DNA of 64,000 bases from Achromobacter arsenitoxydans SY8. Lineage in GTDB: Bacteria; Pseudomonadota; Gammaproteobacteria; Burkholderiales; Burkholderiaceae_B. The first letter of the stretch is position 1; each line of letters begins with the position of its first letter. The DNA is taken from positions 202,143 through 266,142 of the forward strand of contig NZ_AGUF01000052.1 in assembly GCF_000236785.1 (NCBI RefSeq). The letters are read 5' to 3'. Position numbers and translations under genes: made by a program. The notes beneath the pieces are model-generated. The model made no database searches, was not told where the DNA came from, and saw only the letters and a list, made by a program, of their open reading frames with translations. Of the stretch, positions 61,582 to 64,000 are shown in pieces.

Positions 61582-63048
61582 ATGATGTACGTACTGTGGT
61601 CGCTCCCCGCGCTGACCGTGATCGGCGCGATCGCCAGCGGGCGCATGAACACCACGCTGGCCGCAGTGCTGGGGCTGGTCGCGGCCATACCCGTCGCGCT
61701 GTTCGCCGCGCCCGCGCCCTACAGCGCCGCACAGCTTGCGACGGCGCTGGAGCGCGGGCTCTGGATCGGCTGGATCATCACGCCCTACATCCTGGGCGGG
61801 CTGCTGTTCTGGCAAATGGCCGCGCAGGGCCGCTCCGCTCCCGGCAAGGGTGGCGATCCGGCGCCGGCGTTTGATCCGATCGGCCGGCGCAGGCTGCTGT
61901 TCTTCGCCTGCTTCCTGGTCGGCCCGTTCGCGGAATCGGCGACGGGATTTGGCGTGGGCATGCTGGGCACCGTGATGCTGATCCGGCCGCTGGGCCTGAA
62001 GGCGCGCGAAACCATGGTGTTCGCCTTGCTGAGCCAGACACTGATCCCGTGGGGCGCGATGGGCAGCGGCACGCTGCTCGCATCGGCCTACGCGCGCGTG
62101 CCGCCCGCGCAGCTGGCGCTGTACGCCATGGCGCCGGTGGCGTTGCTGATGATCGTCTGGATGTGGCTGTTCTGGCGCACCGCCGACCGTGCAGGCCTGC
62201 CAGCGCCCGCCTCCGAACGCGGGCGCGAGGCCGGGTGGATGGCGATCAGCCTTGCGCTGCTGGCTGCCGCAACAACGCTGCTGGGCCCGGAAACGGCGCT
62301 GCTGGCCGCCTACGGCCCGCTGATCGTCCTGCGTTTCCTGGCGGACCGGCGCCCGGACGGCAAGCAGGCGCTGCAGGCGGCGCGCCAAGCCCTGCCCTAT
62401 ATCGCCCTGATTGCCTGCCTGGTGGCGACTCGGCTGCTGCCCGGCTTGAACCAGGCGCTGGCAAATCTGGCGGACTTCCGTCCTTATGCGGACCTGCCCG
62501 CCTGGATGCCATTTCTGCACGCGGGCAGCTGGCTGATCGCCGGCGCGCTGGCGATGGCCTTAGGCCCCGCCCGCCGGGGCCAGCTGGCGTCACAGGCGCG
62601 CTCGGCGTGGATGACAGGGCGCCATGCGGTCCTGTCCGTCTTTCTGTTCGCCATGATGGCCGAAACGCTGGCGGGCGCGGGCATTTCGCAGGCTTACGCC
62701 GATGGACTGTTTTCCGCCCTGCACGACTGGACTATTCTTATCACTCCGGTCCTGGCCGGCGCCTTCGGCATCCTGGCGAACAGCGGCAATGCGCCGAACA
62801 GCCTGTTCATGCCTTCCCAGCTATCATTAGCGCTTCAGGCCGGGCTGAATGTCCCTGCGGCGGCTGCGCTACTGCATGTGTCGGGCACGTCGATGGGGAT
62901 TTTTTCGCCGGTCCGGATGTCGATAGCGGCCGGCCTGGCCCATGGCCGGGGGCAAGAACGCAGCGTGTATGTTCTACTACTGCCGTTTGCCCTGGCCGCG
63001 TTCGGCATACTTCTGTCGCTGGCGTTGCTTGTGGTCCTGTCCGGATAG
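61582..63048 (+). CDS. LctP-family carboxylate permease
   Basis: This 488-residue protein has about 12-14 helices and the LctP/GlcA features GPFAESATGFGVGMLGTVMLIRPLG (shortened: FAESATGFGVG), LIPWGAMGSGT, and ANSGNAPNSLFMPSQ. It would import lactate, glycolate or a related acid with protons. The start at 61582 (ATGATG) begins the first helix; upstream in-frame sequence overlaps the hairpin and is rejected. SD is weak. Confidence 0.88.
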   Translation: MMYVLWSLPALTVIGAIASGRMNTTLAAVLGLVAAIPVALFAAPAPYSAAQLATALERGLWIGWIITPYILGGLLFWQMAAQGRSAPGKGGDPAPAFDPIGRRRLLFFACFLVGPFAESATGFGVGMLGTVMLIRPLGLKARETMVFALLSQTLIPWGAMGSGTLLASAYARVPPAQLALYAMAPVALLMIVWMWLFWRTADRAGLPAPASERGREAGWMAISLALLAAATTLLGPETALLAAYGPLIVLRFLADRRPDGKQALQAARQALPYIALIACLVATRLLPGLNQALANLADFRPYADLPAWMPFLHAGSWLIAGALAMALGPARRGQLASQARSAWMTGRHAVLSVFLFAMMAETLAGAGISQAYADGLFSALHDWTILITPVLAGAFGILANSGNAPNSLFMPSQLSLALQAGLNVPAAAALLHVSGTSMGIFSPVRMSIAAGLAHGRGQERSVYVLLLPFALAAFGILLSLALLVVLSG

Positions 63049-63162
63049 CCGTTTTCCGGACTGGAAAAGACAGCAGCAACACGCGCGCAAGGGTGCGCAA
63101 CGGCCGAAAAATGGCGGCGCAGCGGAAACGCTCGCGGCCTCAACCTTTTTTTTGTGTAGCAC

Positions 63163-63831
63163 ATGGGACTAGAACAATTAGCCGCGATCCGGGAATTGCT
63201 GATCAAGCAGTCGCCTGAAAAGGCAGCCCCGAAGAAAGAATCGCGTCCGCAGGGCGCCGACAAGGCGCGTCGCCCACAAGGCGCCGCGAAGGGACCGCGT
63301 CCGCAGAACGGGGACAACAAGGGCCAGCGCAAGCAAGGCGGCGACAAGGGGCAGCGTCCCCCGCGCGCCGAAAAGCGCGAAGCGCCCGTGGATCCGGTTG
63401 TGGTCGCGATTTCGCGCCTGCAGCGCCACTTCCCCAAGGCTTTTCCCAAGAACCCCGCGCCCAAGCTGCCGCTCAAGCTCGGCGTGCTGGCTGACCTGGT
63501 GCAGCATGCCCAGGCGCTGCAGCTCGACGAGGCGCAGATCAAGGAAGCCGTGAAGACCTGGTGCGACGGCCGCCGCTACTGGGCCAGCATGGTCGAGGAC
63601 GCGCCGCGCGTGGATCTGAACGGCGAACCGTCCGGCGCCGTGACGGCCAACGAAGCCCGCCACGCCAAGCGCATGGCGTCGCGCAACGCCTCCCGGAACG
63701 CCGCCCGCGCCCGCGCGGAGAAGAAGGCCCAGGCCGCTGCCGAAGCGCCGGCAGCTGCGGCAGATGCTGCAACCGCCGAAGCGCCCGCCGCGCCTGCGGC
63801 GGCCGACGCCGCCCCGGCCGCGACCGAATAA
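63163..63831 (+). CDS. ProQ/FinO-domain RNA chaperone
   Basis: This 222-residue protein has a basic, low-complexity N-terminal linker (about 20-70, GKGPRPQN-like repeats), a ProQ/FinO domain (about 78-170: AISRLQRHFPKAFPK, PLKLGVLADL, ALQLDEAQIKEAVKTWC), and an Ala/Arg-rich then Ala/Pro-rich tail. It binds structured RNAs and sRNA 3' ends. The poly-T stretch just before the ATG belongs to the upstream spacer. It stands alone, with a strong terminator behind it. Confidence 0.93.
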   Translation: MGLEQLAAIRELLIKQSPEKAAPKKESRPQGADKARRPQGAAKGPRPQNGDNKGQRKQGGDKGQRPPRAEKREAPVDPVVVAISRLQRHFPKAFPKNPAPKLPLKLGVLADLVQHAQALQLDEAQIKEAVKTWCDGRRYWASMVEDAPRVDLNGEPSGAVTANEARHAKRMASRNASRNAARARAEKKAQAAAEAPAAAADAATAEAPAAPAAADAAPAATE

Positions 63832-63861
63832 GCGTCCGTCTCCCGACTCATCGCAACATCC

Positions 63862-63904
63862 GCCAGCCGCGGGCCAGGAACAACATTCCTGGCCCGCGGC
63901 TGGC
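63862..63904. terminator. Strong bidirectional terminator
   Basis: GCCAGCCGCGGGCCAGGAA and its exact complement form a 19-bp perfect stem with a 5-base loop (63881-63885), followed by TTGTTC. It stands between ProQ and the convergent gene at the right edge, so it can serve both. Confidence 0.85.
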
Positions 63905-63936
63905 TTGTTCGCGTGCGTTCGCGCGGCGGATGTTCC

Positions 63937-64000
63937 CTAGCGTCCGGCCTCAAGCGCCTCTAGCGCCTGCTTGATGTAGCCCAGTCCAGCGGGCGAATAC
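63937..64000 (-). CDS. C-terminal end of an unknown gene
   Basis: The last 20 codons before a TAG at 63937-63939 read YSPAGLGYIKQALEALEAGR on the minus strand. It is a plausible helical C-terminus converging on ProQ; too short to assign a family. Confidence 0.5.
   Translation of the reverse strand, partial: YSPAGLGYIKQALEALEAGR

Noticed and set aside
1-64000. tRNA, rRNA, IS element or prophage genes
   Set aside because: No transposase, integrase, phage structural gene or RNA gene signature was recognised by reading; a tRNAscan and ISfinder search would settle it.

Overview
The window is high-GC DNA from a betaproteobacterium, most likely family Alcaligenaceae (Achromobacter/Bordetella-like). 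This rests on the base composition, a Bug-type tricarboxylate-transporter binding protein beside a LysR regulator, a Ku/LigD repair pair, and a ProQ protein with a long Ala/Lys-rich tail. That placement is inference; no rRNA or other taxonomic marker is present. No tRNA, rRNA, insertion sequence or CRISPR array was seen. Almost the whole window is coding, often with 1-14 bp overlaps between consecutive genes.

Layout. (1) 1-12986, minus strand: a secretion operon with a 3721-residue repeat protein (DUF4347 head, DUF11-like repeats, 11 VCBS-like repeats), then a TolC-like outer-membrane lipoprotein and a periplasmic adaptor cut by the window edge, joined by ATGA overlaps. (2) 13481-26188, minus strand: a ten-gene run of formylglycine-generating enzyme (FGE), MoxR ATPase, DUF58, DUF4381, BatA-, BatB/C- and BatD-like proteins, a HAD lipoprotein, a sulfatase and a fused membrane/spermidine-synthase-like protein. 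It looks like a dedicated module for making and maturing exported sulfatase. (3) 26189-31866: visibly lower-GC DNA with a CPA2 antiporter, an outer-membrane protein, a remnant of a second FGE gene, a second sulfatase and an unrecognised membrane protein. (4) 32018-37833: small envelope lipoproteins, a LapA-domain protein, an exported beta-carbonic anhydrase, a methyltransferase, an aldehyde dehydrogenase and a cytochrome b561. (5) 37960-43989: non-homologous end joining (LigD, Ku) with small stress-type proteins, then PPK2. (6) 44062-48778, minus strand: a copper-uptake-like group (TonB-dependent copper receptor, two DUF2946-like proteins, a PepSY protein). (7) 49633-56050, plus strand: a Fur-box-preceded operon of eight genes for a metal ABC importer with two binding proteins and several envelope accessory proteins. 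(8) 56077-60626: a 14-bp tandem repeat, a LysR regulator, and a sugar-acid module (Bug binding protein, UxaA-type dehydratase, HpcH/HpaI aldolase). (9) 60754-64000: two small envelope proteins, an LctP permease, a ProQ RNA chaperone, a strong terminator and the end of another gene.

The best candidate for an undescribed system is region 2 together with region 3. A copper-dependent-type FGE with an N-terminal export signal heads an operon of MoxR/Bat proteins and an exported sulfatase; a second sulfatase lies nearby with the decayed remains of its own FGE. MoxR/VWA pairs mature metalloenzymes in other settings, so a periplasmic sulfatase-maturation role is a testable inference.
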